This document shows positions 24,319-31,745 of a stretch of 37,642 bases of DNA, one piece after another. The stretch covers positions 1-37,642 of the forward strand of contig JAFYYN010000190.1 of assembly GCA_017557525.1 (NCBI GenBank), written 5' to 3'. The notes under the pieces are model-generated. The model had not been told where the DNA came from and did no database searches. It worked only from the letters and a program-made list of their open reading frames with translations. The stretch comes from Lachnospiraceae bacterium (GTDB lineage Bacteria; Bacillota; Clostridia; Lachnospirales; Lachnospiraceae). Both the position numbers and the translations under genes were made by a program. The stretch's first letter is position 1. The number at the start of each line of letters is the position of its first letter.

Positions 24319-24909
24319 ATGGCAAATATAACTATCTTAGGCAACGTCTTTCTAAAAAAAGACGAAGTCGCAAAGGGGACACCGGCAATCGAGCTTCGTT
24401 ACTCCGATAAGGGCATGGCTATCGCCAAGCTCAAGATTCAGGAAGCAAAGAAGAGGGCGAAGGAAGGAGACAAATATAACTTCTGGGATGTATCTGTTTT
24501 CGGAACATCGGCAGAGTTTGTCTCTAAAAACTTTAAAGCCGGATCTCCAATCTATGTTAACGGAGACATAGATCAGAGCAAGGGCACTGATGGTAAGATT
24601 TACTACAATGTTACTATCACAGAGGTAGGCTTTGTTCCTAAGGATTTCTCTAATCCTCAGGCACAGCCCTCTACGGGAACTGCACAGCAGACTCAGCCCT
24701 CACCTCAGCCTACTCAGGTACAGGTACAGCCACAGGTTCAGCAGGCAGCTCCGGCTCCTCAGCCTCAGGCAGCAGCTCAGCCTATAGCACAGCCTACACC
24801 ACAGGCACAGCCTGCTCCACAGGCTCAGCCTACTCCTAATCCGGCACCTCAGGCGGATCCAGGATTTGACGGAGGTTTTGAACCCCCACAGGGATATAAC
24901 GGTTTCTAA
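24319..24909 (+). CDS. ssb: Single-stranded DNA-binding protein
   Basis: 196 residues from ATG 24319. Residues 1-112 form the SSB OB-fold (GNVFLKKDE, then AIAKLKIQEAKKRA, FWDVSVFGTSAEFVSKNFKA, GSPIYVNGDI, YYNVTITEVGFVP). A long Gln/Pro/Ala linker (about 115-180) follows. The end is GFDGGFEPPQGYNGF: it keeps the final Phe but lacks the acidic DDDIPF tip that recruits partner proteins in chromosomal SSBs. A plasmid-borne SSB would coat single strands during replication and transfer. It is preceded by a B-box variant and a structured leader. Confidence 0.9.
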   Translation: MANITILGNVFLKKDEVAKGTPAIELRYSDKGMAIAKLKIQEAKKRAKEGDKYNFWDVSVFGTSAEFVSKNFKAGSPIYVNGDIDQSKGTDGKIYYNVTITEVGFVPKDFSNPQAQPSTGTAQQTQPSPQPTQVQVQPQVQQAAPAPQPQAAAQPIAQPTPQAQPAPQAQPTPNPAPQADPGFDGGFEPPQGYNGF

Positions 24910-24923
24910 ACCGTTTCCCTTTA

Positions 24924-24961
24924 ATAAGAGTCACTTTCGAAAGGTGGCTCTTATATTTTTT
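24924..24961 (+). terminator. Terminator after ssb
   Basis: ATAAGAGTCACTTT-CG-AAAGGTGGCTCTTAT with two mismatches, then ATTTTTT. A second palindrome AACGGTTT-CT-AAACCGTT overlaps the stop codon (24898-24915). Confidence 0.85.
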
Positions 24962-24998
24962 GCGAATTGTGGCATCTTTCTGGGTGAAAAAACTTTAT

Positions 24999-25022
24999 GT
25001 GGTTGGGAAACCAACTGTGGAT
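24999..25022 (+). repeat. 3'-end palindrome family (C), copy 6
   Basis: GTGGTTGGGAAACCAACTGTGG; core TTGGGAAACCAA at 25003-25014. Confidence 0.75.
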
Positions 25023-25052
25023 AATTTTCAGGGTTCCGTTTCCCAACTTTTT
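25002..25052 (+). terminator. Second terminator using one arm of palindrome copy 6
   Basis: GTTGGGAAAC (25002-25011) is exactly complementary to GTTTCCCAAC (25038-25047), followed by TTTTT. This 10-bp stem competes with the short hairpin GGTTGG/CCAACT. Confidence 0.5.
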
Positions 25053-25054
25053 AC

Positions 25055-25069
25055 TTGATACAGACGCAA
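25055..25069 (-). promoter_or_regulatory. A-box, C variant, reversed copy
   Basis: TTGATACAGACGCAA on the plus strand, the reverse of TTGCGTCTGTATCAA. No -10 is found 18 bp away on the minus strand, so this may be only a binding site, 15 bp upstream of a B-box. Confidence 0.6.
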
Positions 25070-25083
25070 CTTTTCAGAACTTA

Positions 25084-25131
25084 CGTTTAATTATTTATCA
25101 CATAAATATATCCTACCGTAGAGCGGGTAGG
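25084..25131 (+). promoter_or_regulatory. B-box and leader hairpin of gene 25148
   Basis: CGTTTAATTA at 25084-25093, then CATAAATATATCC (possible -10) and hairpin CCTACC/GGTAGG (25112-25117 with 25126-25131) before the ribosome site. Confidence 0.55.
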
Positions 25132-25147
25132 GGAAAGGGGGTGCTGT

Positions 25148-25498
25148 ATGGCACTTATGGAATTAAAATCATACGATCTGAAGAAAGAGCTTATGGTTCT
25201 TTCTTCAAAGGAACTCCTTGAGGGCAAGCTGGTTCTCACAAAGGAGATTGAGGAAAAGGAGGCTTTTGTTTACAGCCTTCCTGATCCAAAAAACAAAAAA
25301 GAGTATCTTGAACAAGATGCTCTGATGGAGGAGGTCTATGAGCTTACTCAGAGGCGCTCCATCTATACATGGGAGCAGAACCGCCGACAGAGAGCGGGAA
25401 CTCCCGAAGGACTCCGTCCCGGAGAGGATCCGGATAAAGTCCTTGCTTATGAGCGTATGCTCGCAAGCAGACAGAGATATGAGATAGGTATGGAATAA
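25148..25498 (+). CDS. Unknown helical protein
   Basis: 116 residues from ATG 25148 (GAAAGGGGG upstream). Not recognised. It is mostly charged helix: MALMELKSYDLKKELMVLSS, then LLEGKLVLTKEIEEKEAFVY and MEEVYELTQRRSIYTWEQNR, with a Pro/Gly-rich turn (GTPEGLRPGEDPDK). No membrane segment or catalytic motif. It stands alone between SSB and NrdD with its own B-box and terminator, so it may take part in plasmid replication; that is only a positional guess. Confidence 0.6.
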   Translation: MALMELKSYDLKKELMVLSSKELLEGKLVLTKEIEEKEAFVYSLPDPKNKKEYLEQDALMEEVYELTQRRSIYTWEQNRRQRAGTPEGLRPGEDPDKVLAYERMLASRQRYEIGME

Positions 25499-25516
25499 TG
25501 CCTTTTAATATCTCCT

Positions 25517-25550
25517 AAGCTCCTTAGTTCTATACTAGGGAGCTTTTTCT
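25517..25550 (+). terminator. Terminator after gene 25148
   Basis: AAGCTCC..TAGT/ACTA..GGAGCTT (25517-25523 with 25539-25545), then TTTTCTT. Confidence 0.85.
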
Positions 25551-25551
25551 T

Positions 25552-25625
25552 CGTTTAATTAATTAATGTCACTTCGACACAATATATATAAATTACCCGG
25601 AAGGGGTGAGTAACCCTGTCCGGGA
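25552..25625 (+). promoter_or_regulatory. B-box, NrdR-like half site and leader hairpin of nrdD
   Basis: CGTTTAATTAATTAA at 25552-25566. ACACAATATATA (25577-25588) matches the first 12 positions of the NrdR box (ACACWATATATW), but the last four bases differ and no second box is seen. A leader hairpin CCCGGA..TCCGGG (25596-25601 with 25619-25624) with inner AGGG/CCCT follows. Confidence 0.45.
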
Positions 25626-25657
25626 TTCGGATAGGGATAAGGAAAGGAGGTAAGTTT

Positions 25658-28036
25658 ATGAAAGAACTTACAAACATTATTAAAAGAGATGGAACTACAG
25701 TTCCATTTGATTGTACCAAGATAAAGGATGCAATCGAAAAGGCATTTATAGGATGCGAGAAGCAGTATCATCCAAGTATTCTTGAGATGATTACTCTTCG
25801 GGTAACAGCAGATTTCAATGATAAAATCAAAGATGACGCTGTTAGCGTAGAGGATGTACAGGACTCTGTTGAGAAGGTTCTCTCAGAGGCAGGCTATACA
25901 GATGTGGCAAAAGCATACATCCTTTACAGAAAAAGCAGAGAGAAGGTACGTAATGTAGGAAATGCTATGCTTTCCTACAAGGATGTAGTAGACGGATATC
26001 TAAAGATAGCTGATTGGAGAGTTAAGGAAAACTCCACAGTTACCTACAGCGTAGGCGGTCTCATCTTATCCAACTCTGGAGCCATTACAGCTAATTATTG
26101 GCTTAGCGAGGTTTATGATGAAGAGGTAGCCGAGGCACATAGATCCGCTGCAATCCACATTCATGACCTCAGTATGCTTACAGGTTACTGTGCGGGCTGG
26201 TCTTTAAAACAGCTCATACAGGAAGGACTTGGAGGAGTTCCGGGCAAGATTACTTCTGCACCAGCAAGTCATCTGTCTACTCTTTGTAATCAGATGGTTA
26301 ACTTCCTCGGTATCATGCAGAATGAATGGGCTGGCGCACAAGCGTTCTCATCCTTTGACACATACCTTGCTCCTTTTGTAAAGAAAGATAATCTTTCCCA
26401 GAAGGAAGTAAAGCAGTGCATACAATCCTTCGTCTTCGGTGTAAATACACCTTCAAGATGGGGTACTCAATCTCCATTTACCAATATAACTCTTGATTGG
26501 GTTTGTCCTAAGGATATGGTAGATGAAAGAGCCTGGGTATCGGGTGTACAACAAGACTTTACCTATGGCGAGTGTCAGAAGGAAATGGATATGGTAAATA
26601 AGGCATTCCTCGATATCATGAATGAGGGTGATGCCAACGGAAGAGGTTTTCAGTATCCGATTCCTACTTATTCCATTACAAGGGATTTCGATTGGAGTGA
26701 GACAGAGAATAACAAGCTTCTTTTCGAGATGACAGCTAAGTATGGTATCCCGTACTTCTCAAATTATATCAACTCAGACATGGAGCCAAGCGATGTAAGA
26801 AGTATGTGTTGCAGACTTCGCCTTGATCTGAGAGAGCTTCGTAAGAAGTCGGGTGGATTCTTCGGTAGTGGAGAATCAACAGGTTCTGTAGGTGTTGTTA
26901 CTATCAACCTTCCTCGTATTGCTTACCTTGCAACAGATAAAGAGGATTTCTATAAGAGACTTGACAGACTTATGGATATTTCAGCAAGGTCTCTTAAGAC
27001 AAAGAGAGATGTAATAACACAGCTTCTGGAGAACGGACTTTATCCGTATACTCAGAGATATCTTGGAACCTTCAATAACCACTTTTCAACTATCGGTCTT
27101 ATCGGTATGAATGAAGTGGGACTTAATGCTAAATGGCTTCGTAAAGACCTTACAAACAGAGAGACACAGGAATTTGCTAAAGAGGTTCTTACTCATATGA
27201 GAAACAGGCTCAGCGACTATCAAGAACAGTACGGAGACCTTTATAACCTCGAAGCTACACCTGCTGAGTCAACTACATATCGTTTTGCGAAGCATGACAA
27301 AAAGCAGTTCCCTGACATCATAACTGCTAATGAGAATGGTACACCTTACTATACCAACTCATCACATCTCCCTGTAGGTTATACAGAAGATGTATTCACC
27401 GCTTTGGATGTACAAGATGAACTTCAGACTCTTTATACGTCTGGTACAGTTTTCCATACATTCCTCGGTGAGAAGCTTCCCGATTGGAAAGCCGCAGCTA
27501 ATCTTGTTCGTAAGATAGCAGAGAATTACAGGCTCCCTTACTATACAATGTCTCCTACATATTCTGTATGTAAGGAACATGGTTATATAAATGGTGAGGT
27601 TCCTGTATGTCCTAAATGTGCTCAACAGACTGAGGTATACAGCCGAATCACAGGTTATTACAGACCTATTCAGCATTGGAACGATGGAAAGGCACAGGAA
27701 TTTATAGACCGCAAGGTTTATAATCCTATGAACAGTTCCTTTGAGAAGAAAGTCATAACCTATACTAAGGATGATACCGAACCAACTCCTGCTAATGTCA
27801 GCACAGAGGGTATGACGGCTCCTGTTCTTTACGTCAAGGATCATTGTCCTAAGTGTAAGGGTGCAGAGCAAAGAGTTAAGCTCAAGAAGCTTAACATCAA
27901 CATAGTTAACTGTTCGGAACATATGGATATTGCAAGAGACCTTGTAATAACCTCAACCCCGACTATAATCACTCCAGAGGGAGAGAGATTAGAGGGTGAG
28001 CAGGCAGTTAACAAGTGGATACAATCCGCTTCATAG
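25658..28036 (+). CDS. nrdD: Anaerobic ribonucleoside-triphosphate reductase fused to glutaredoxin-like domain
   Basis: 792 residues from ATG 25658 after GGAAAGGAGG. Residues 1-95 are an ATP-cone (IIKRDGTTVPFDCTKIKDAI, YILYRKSREKVR). The catalytic barrel follows, with the active-site Cys at 384/385 (SMCCRLRLDL). Near the end are the zinc-site Cys (CKEHGYINGEVPVCPKC) and the glycyl-radical loop RITGYYRPIQHWNDGK with Gly666. The last 80 residues form a glutaredoxin/NrdH-like domain with CPKC (LYVKDHCPKCKG, TSTPTIITPEG). E. coli NrdD is about 712 residues and lacks this domain. The fusion suggests a thiol-dependent reductant rather than formate. It makes dNTPs without oxygen. The activase NrdG is not in the window, so it must come from elsewhere. 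Confidence 0.93.
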   Translation: MKELTNIIKRDGTTVPFDCTKIKDAIEKAFIGCEKQYHPSILEMITLRVTADFNDKIKDDAVSVEDVQDSVEKVLSEAGYTDVAKAYILYRKSREKVRNVGNAMLSYKDVVDGYLKIADWRVKENSTVTYSVGGLILSNSGAITANYWLSEVYDEEVAEAHRSAAIHIHDLSMLTGYCAGWSLKQLIQEGLGGVPGKITSAPASHLSTLCNQMVNFLGIMQNEWAGAQAFSSFDTYLAPFVKKDNLSQKEVKQCIQSFVFGVNTPSRWGTQSPFTNITLDWVCPKDMVDERAWVSGVQQDFTYGECQKEMDMVNKAFLDIMNEGDANGRGFQYPIPTYSITRDFDWSETENNKLLFEMTAKYGIPYFSNYINSDMEPSDVRSMCCRLRLDLRELRKKSGGFFGSGESTGSVGVVTINLPRIAYLATDKEDFYKRLDRLMDISARSLKTKRDVITQLLENGLYPYTQRYLGTFNNHFSTIGLIGMNEVGLNAKWLRKDLTNRETQEFAKEVLTHMRNRLSDYQEQYGDLYNLEATPAESTTYRFAKHDKKQFPDIITANENGTPYYTNSSHLPVGYTEDVFTALDVQDELQTLYTSGTVFHTFLGEKLPDWKAAANLVRKIAENYRLPYYTMSPTYSVCKEHGYINGEVPVCPKCAQQTEVYSRITGYYRPIQHWNDGKAQEFIDRKVYNPMNSSFEKKVITYTKDDTEPTPANVSTEGMTAPVLYVKDHCPKCKGAEQRVKLKKLNINIVNCSEHMDIARDLVITSTPTIITPEGERLEGEQAVNKWIQSAS

Positions 28037-28050
28037 TTGGTAAACCAACC
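28035..28050 (+). repeat. 3'-end palindrome family (C), copy 7
   Basis: AGTTGG-TAAA-CCAACC, overlapping the nrdD stop codon. The loop is TAAA instead of GAAA/GATA. Confidence 0.65.
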
Positions 28051-28055
28051 TTTGA

Positions 28056-28086
28056 GGCTCCTTGTTATATAACAGGGAGCCTTTTT
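28056..28086 (+). terminator. Terminator after nrdD
   Basis: GGCTCC..TGTTATATAACA..GGAGCC followed by TTTTT; an extended, nearly perfect stem. Confidence 0.9.
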
Positions 28087-28090
28087 AATA

Positions 28091-28139
28091 CGTTTAATTA
28101 AATATCCATAAAAATATCTGTCTGCTTAGAGCCGGACAG
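28091..28139 (+). promoter_or_regulatory. B-box and leader hairpin of primase gene
   Basis: CGTTTAATTAAATAT at 28091, then CATAAAAATATC (compare CATAAATATATC at 25101) and a hairpin CTGTC/GACAG (28118-28122 with 28135-28139). Confidence 0.55.
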
Positions 28140-28154
28140 GAAGGAGGTATTTGT

Positions 28155-29663
28155 ATGCAACAAAAACAAATCAATAGGATAGTTGCCAAGGCTTCTGAAG
28201 GGGCTAACAGTTATCCTATTGAAGATATCCTATCCCGTTTCGGGGTAGAGTATAGGATACGAGGTACACAGGCCTGGTTCCGTTGCCCTGTCTGTAACAA
28301 GCCGAAGTTTGATTACTGCTCGGCTACGGTGCAGGGAGTGGGACAGGGTAAGTGGTGCTGTCAGTCCTGTAAGGCGGGAGGAGGTACTTTCCGTCTCTAC
28401 TCAGCCCTCTCGGGTAAAGATGACACGGAGAGCCTTCTCTCTCTCGGAGTCCTCTCGGGTGCTATCACCAATGAGGAATACGATGAGGCTACAGGTTCCG
28501 AAGACTCACGTTACAAGCTTCATGCGGATGAAAAAATCCGTGAGAAGATAGAGCGTAAGAAGGCGGAGGAAACCGTTGAGAGAAAGGCTCCGATAAAGAC
28601 GGTGGATTTTATTTATCGTCAGCTCTTATCCCTTCCTCAGTTTCAGCTCACCGAAGAGGGCAGAAACTATCTGAGAGGCCGAAGACTCTCGGATGAGGAG
28701 ATTGATAGAGTCGGTTTCTTTTCCTACAAAGAAAAGTTTTCCGTAATGGAGTTCATGAACTCTGTTTCGGTTTCTCTTTATGGAAAGGGATTAGACGAAA
28801 TAAAGCCTGAGGTTAAGACAGGGCTTTATAATTCCTTATGGGGTATCCCCGGATTCTACTTTGAGTTTAAGGATTCAAAAAAGAATAGTGGCACATGGCG
28901 TTTTATTGCACCGTGCAGTAGTTGTGTGGGTATTCCTATTAAAAACTCTGAAGGGCTTATTACGGCTCTTCAGATGAGGTGGCTTGAGGGAAACAGGGAT
29001 AATAAGTATTTTTATATCTCATCCCGCAAGTATCATCAGAATGAGTCAAAGAATACAAACTTTGGCTCGTCCCCCGGTTCTCCCGTGGCTGTCTGTTATC
29101 CCGATAAGATAACAGGCGTGACCTTCTATGTTACTGAAGGTCTTTTTAAGGCAAGGGAGCTGGCAAAGTCGGGGAATGTCTGTTATTCGGTACAGGGAGT
29201 AAATTCCTTCTACTATGTGGCAGATGAAATAAAAGAAACTCTGTCCTCCAGGGCTTTCAGAGAGCACGGAGGAACAGATGTTAAGAGAGTAGCTCTTGCC
29301 TTCGATGCAGACATGTACTCGAAATGGCAGGTACTCGATGCAGCTATGAAAGCTGCTGCCAATATCTCAAGAAAAACCGAGAAAGACACTTATGTACTTC
29401 TCTGGAAGCCGGATCTCGGAAAGGGATTTGATGATTACAAGTTCAACTGTTTAGATCAGGGACTTGATTTCATGAAAGGCCTGAAAGTCCTTGAGTGGCG
29501 TGAGTTCGCTACGCTGGCAAAAAAAGCAGAAACGGACGCCGATAAATTGTTTATAAAGCGTCATAGTGCCACTCCTACACCGGCAGACAGAACTCAGACA
29601 GAGTGGGGCAACTATCTCTGCTTTTATCTGTATGAACAGAGGATCAAGCCTCTCTTTGTATAG
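28155..29663 (+). CDS. Plasmid DNA primase (CHC2-like zinc finger and TOPRIM)
   Basis: 502 residues from ATG 28155 after GGAAGGAGG. Residues about 38-75 form a zinc-finger of the CHC2 type (WFRCPVCNK, then WCCQSCKAGGG). Residues about 190-290 are a primase-like core (WGIPGFYFEF). A TOPRIM fold follows, with the conserved Glu in VTFYVTEGLFKA and the Asp pair in RVALAFDADMYSK. The C-terminus is helical. No helicase domain is present. It should lay primers for plasmid replication or for the transferred strand. It resembles the DUF3854-type TOPRIM primases of mobile elements. It sits between nrdD and the plasmid backbone and has its own B-box. Confidence 0.8.
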   Translation: MQQKQINRIVAKASEGANSYPIEDILSRFGVEYRIRGTQAWFRCPVCNKPKFDYCSATVQGVGQGKWCCQSCKAGGGTFRLYSALSGKDDTESLLSLGVLSGAITNEEYDEATGSEDSRYKLHADEKIREKIERKKAEETVERKAPIKTVDFIYRQLLSLPQFQLTEEGRNYLRGRRLSDEEIDRVGFFSYKEKFSVMEFMNSVSVSLYGKGLDEIKPEVKTGLYNSLWGIPGFYFEFKDSKKNSGTWRFIAPCSSCVGIPIKNSEGLITALQMRWLEGNRDNKYFYISSRKYHQNESKNTNFGSSPGSPVAVCYPDKITGVTFYVTEGLFKARELAKSGNVCYSVQGVNSFYYVADEIKETLSSRAFREHGGTDVKRVALAFDADMYSKWQVLDAAMKAAANISRKTEKDTYVLLWKPDLGKGFDDYKFNCLDQGLDFMKGLKVLEWREFATLAKKAETDADKLFIKRHSATPTPADRTQTEWGNYLCFYLYEQRIKPLFV

Positions 29664-29675
29664 ATTTTTAAAAAG

Positions 29676-29707
29676 TGGACCTCTTTTTATAAAGGGGTCT
29701 ATTTTTT
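29676..29707 (+). terminator. Terminator after primase gene
   Basis: TGGACCTCTTT/AAAGGGGTCTA with a TTAT loop and two wobble pairs, then ATTTTTT. Confidence 0.85.
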
Positions 29708-29708
29708 G

Positions 29709-29723
29709 TTGCGTCTGTATTAT
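29709..29723 (+). promoter_or_regulatory. A-box, C variant (TTGCGTCTGTATTAT)
   Basis: It directly follows the terminator T-run. TATCGT lies 18 bp from the box start and TATAAT at 29734-29739; either could be a -10. It lies about 165 bp upstream of the ATPase gene. Confidence 0.55.
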
Positions 29724-29792
29724 GTTTATCGTATATAATAAGGCGGTTATAGGGTTATATTTTACAGTTTGTGTTAATGTTACTTTTTGTGT

Positions 29793-29821
29793 TTGACAAC
29801 ATAAAGTTTTAATTGTAAAAT
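29793..29821 (+). promoter_or_regulatory. Sigma-A type promoter for the ATPase gene
   Basis: TTGACA (29793-29798), 17-bp spacer, TAAAAT (29816-29821), about 65 bp before the start codon. A consensus-like promoter independent of the A-box upstream. Confidence 0.7.
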
Positions 29822-29888
29822 TTAGTTATATTTCTATTAAGATGCAGTTTATCGGATTTGTGTAAATATAGTATATTGGAGATTTCTT

Positions 29889-31739
29889 ATGACGGAACGA
29901 ATATGTCTCGCAGTCGGTGATTCAAGAATAGAGAACTGGCTCATCAGGGAAGTTAAAAATCCTAAAAACAAAATAGATGCAGTATTTACAAAACCTGCCA
30001 CCTACAGGGGTATAGTCCTTGAGAGAGTGGCTATGGAAATGCCTACAATACTTATCTTAAAAGAAGACCTGCCCGCAGGCGGTGAACCTGTAGTTTCGTT
30101 TGATACGCTTATTAAACAAATTAAGGTTAAATTTAAAAACTGCCGAATAATCATTATAGCAGGGGATCATCAGCCTGGGGATGAGTTTCTGAAACTCCTT
30201 GTATCAAGAGGTATCTATGACATCATCACAGGTTCTTCCGTCAAAATGATAGAAGTTATTAACTGTATTAAGGTTGCCAAGGATTACGGCTATGCTGAAA
30301 AATTACAGGGCATAGAGACTAAGTCCGATTCCGATGTTATGAGTGTGGAGGTCGTTCCTTCTACTCAGACTCCCCACAAGTCTATTTTTAAAAGAAATAA
30401 GGAACAGGATTATTCTGAGCTTGCTTATTCAGAGGTGGAGCCCGGATTGTATCAGCCTTATAACATAGCCCCACCTCAGAGCCCTCAGCCTAAAAAAGAG
30501 GCTCCTAAAACACAGAATCAGCCGTCTCTGGTTCAGTCGGTTTCTGTGCAGCAGACACCTCAGGTTCAGCAGACTCCGCCTGCAGCCCAGTCTCAGCAGT
30601 CTCCACAGTTGGTATCCCAACCACAGACAGCTTCACAGACTCCGGCTGGCAGCATCAAGGCAAAATCTCCCGATTACGGAACATCGGTTCTTTCAGGTCC
30701 GATACCGGGGATGATGGAGGATAGCGGTCCGGGAGGGATTGTTTTTGAGTATATATCCCAGACACAGCAGAAAGCATCTTCTCCTTCTTTTGATACTGTT
30801 ATAAAGAGCACGGTTCCATCCGTTCAGAAACCTCAGACAGAGCCCGTACAGCAGAGTATACAACAGCCTGTTCAGCAACCTTCTCCTCAGCCTCAGCCTG
30901 TTCAGAAGACTCCTCAGAATACATCAGGTACCTCTCCTGTAGGGAACAGCCGTGTACTCACGAGTGATAAGAATAACTTTAAGACAGTTAAGAATGAGAT
31001 TACTACGGGATTTATGCCTGATATTACCGTCTTTGCAGGCGCAAGAGAGGGTGTGGGGTGTACCACGGTATGTCTCAATACCGCCTATTCCCTTGCTGCT
31101 ATGGGTAAGAAGGTGATTGTCATAGATGCAGTTTGGAAGGAAAAGAGCATTTTTGACAAGATGCACTTTGTACATGAGACCAGGGGGTTCATGAATAATA
31201 ACAGCCCTATGCCACCCGTTATAAAAGGCTCTTTCTATAAAGAGATTACGGATAACAAAGGCCGTAAGATCGGAGGAATTCAGTTCCTTGAGCTTGCCAC
31301 CACACCCGGCATGGCTGATGATGCGAGCGTTATCAATCTTATTAAATCTCTCAGTGGGTTCGATCATGTTCTTTTAGATTTTAGTTTAGCCTACTTTAAT
31401 AACCTTCTTGCAGGTATAGCAGGTATAGCAGACAAGATTGTGGCTGTAACATTACAGGATGACTACGAGTGGATGATGTTGAAGAGCTATCTCAATGCAT
31501 ATCAGTCAAGGGTTGATGTATATAACAAGCTTATAGTCGTAATGAACAGGGCTAATCCCAAGATACAGCCTTCGGTAAGGGATATGGCTAAATATATAAT
31601 AACCAATAATATATTCCTTATTCCTCCCGATTTTAATAACTTTTCAAAAGCTGCCGCACAGCATACCTTTTATTCGGGTAAGAAAAAGATAAGGGAAATA
31701 TATTCACTTATTGCTGAAAAAATAAAAAGAGGGAGGTAA
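29889..31739 (+). CDS. CpaE/TadZ-like ATPase with altered Walker A motif
   Basis: 616 residues from ATG 29889 (GGAG upstream). Residues 1-145 look like a receiver-type alpha/beta domain (LILKEDLPAGG, CRIIIIAGDHQPGD, SRGIYDIITGSS). A long Gln/Pro/Ser-rich linker (about 170-360) follows, then a ParA/MinD-type ATPase (about 378-616): ITVFAGAREGVGCTTVCLNT, KVIVIDAVW and FDHVLLDFS. The Walker A reads AREGVGCTT where MinD has KGGVGKTT, so both lysines are replaced (Arg and Cys), as in atypical TadZ/CpaE proteins. ATP hydrolysis is therefore doubtful. Likely role: placing a machine or the plasmid at a site in the cell. Seven bases separate it from the sigma-like gene. A reversed palindrome (C) copy lies within the linker. 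Confidence 0.75.
   Translation: MTERICLAVGDSRIENWLIREVKNPKNKIDAVFTKPATYRGIVLERVAMEMPTILILKEDLPAGGEPVVSFDTLIKQIKVKFKNCRIIIIAGDHQPGDEFLKLLVSRGIYDIITGSSVKMIEVINCIKVAKDYGYAEKLQGIETKSDSDVMSVEVVPSTQTPHKSIFKRNKEQDYSELAYSEVEPGLYQPYNIAPPQSPQPKKEAPKTQNQPSLVQSVSVQQTPQVQQTPPAAQSQQSPQLVSQPQTASQTPAGSIKAKSPDYGTSVLSGPIPGMMEDSGPGGIVFEYISQTQQKASSPSFDTVIKSTVPSVQKPQTEPVQQSIQQPVQQPSPQPQPVQKTPQNTSGTSPVGNSRVLTSDKNNFKTVKNEITTGFMPDITVFAGAREGVGCTTVCLNTAYSLAAMGKKVIVIDAVWKEKSIFDKMHFVHETRGFMNNNSPMPPVIKGSFYKEITDNKGRKIGGIQFLELATTPGMADDASVINLIKSLSGFDHVLLDFSLAYFNNLLAGIAGIADKIVAVTLQDDYEWMMLKSYLNAYQSRVDVYNKLIVVMNRANPKIQPSVRDMAKYIITNNIFLIPPDFNNFSKAAAQHTFYSGKKKIREIYSLIAEKIKRGR
30602..30628 (-). repeat. 3'-end palindrome family (C), reversed copy inside a coding region
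   Basis: On the minus strand: GTCTGTGGTTGGGATACC followed by AACTGTGGAG, a full match to the family including the flanking CTGTGG words. It encodes part of the Gln/Pro linker (SPQLVSQPQ) of the ATPase. Confidence 0.75.
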
Positions 31740-31745
31740 GGATCA

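Noticed and set aside
24997-25221. A 74-codon plus-strand frame between ssb and gene 25148
   Set aside because: It runs through palindrome copy 6, the reversed A-box and the B-box, and out of frame into gene 25148; no ribosome site.
27362-27922. A 186-codon minus-strand frame within nrdD
   Set aside because: It lies opposite the glycyl-radical and glutaredoxin coding part, which is clearly conserved on the plus strand.
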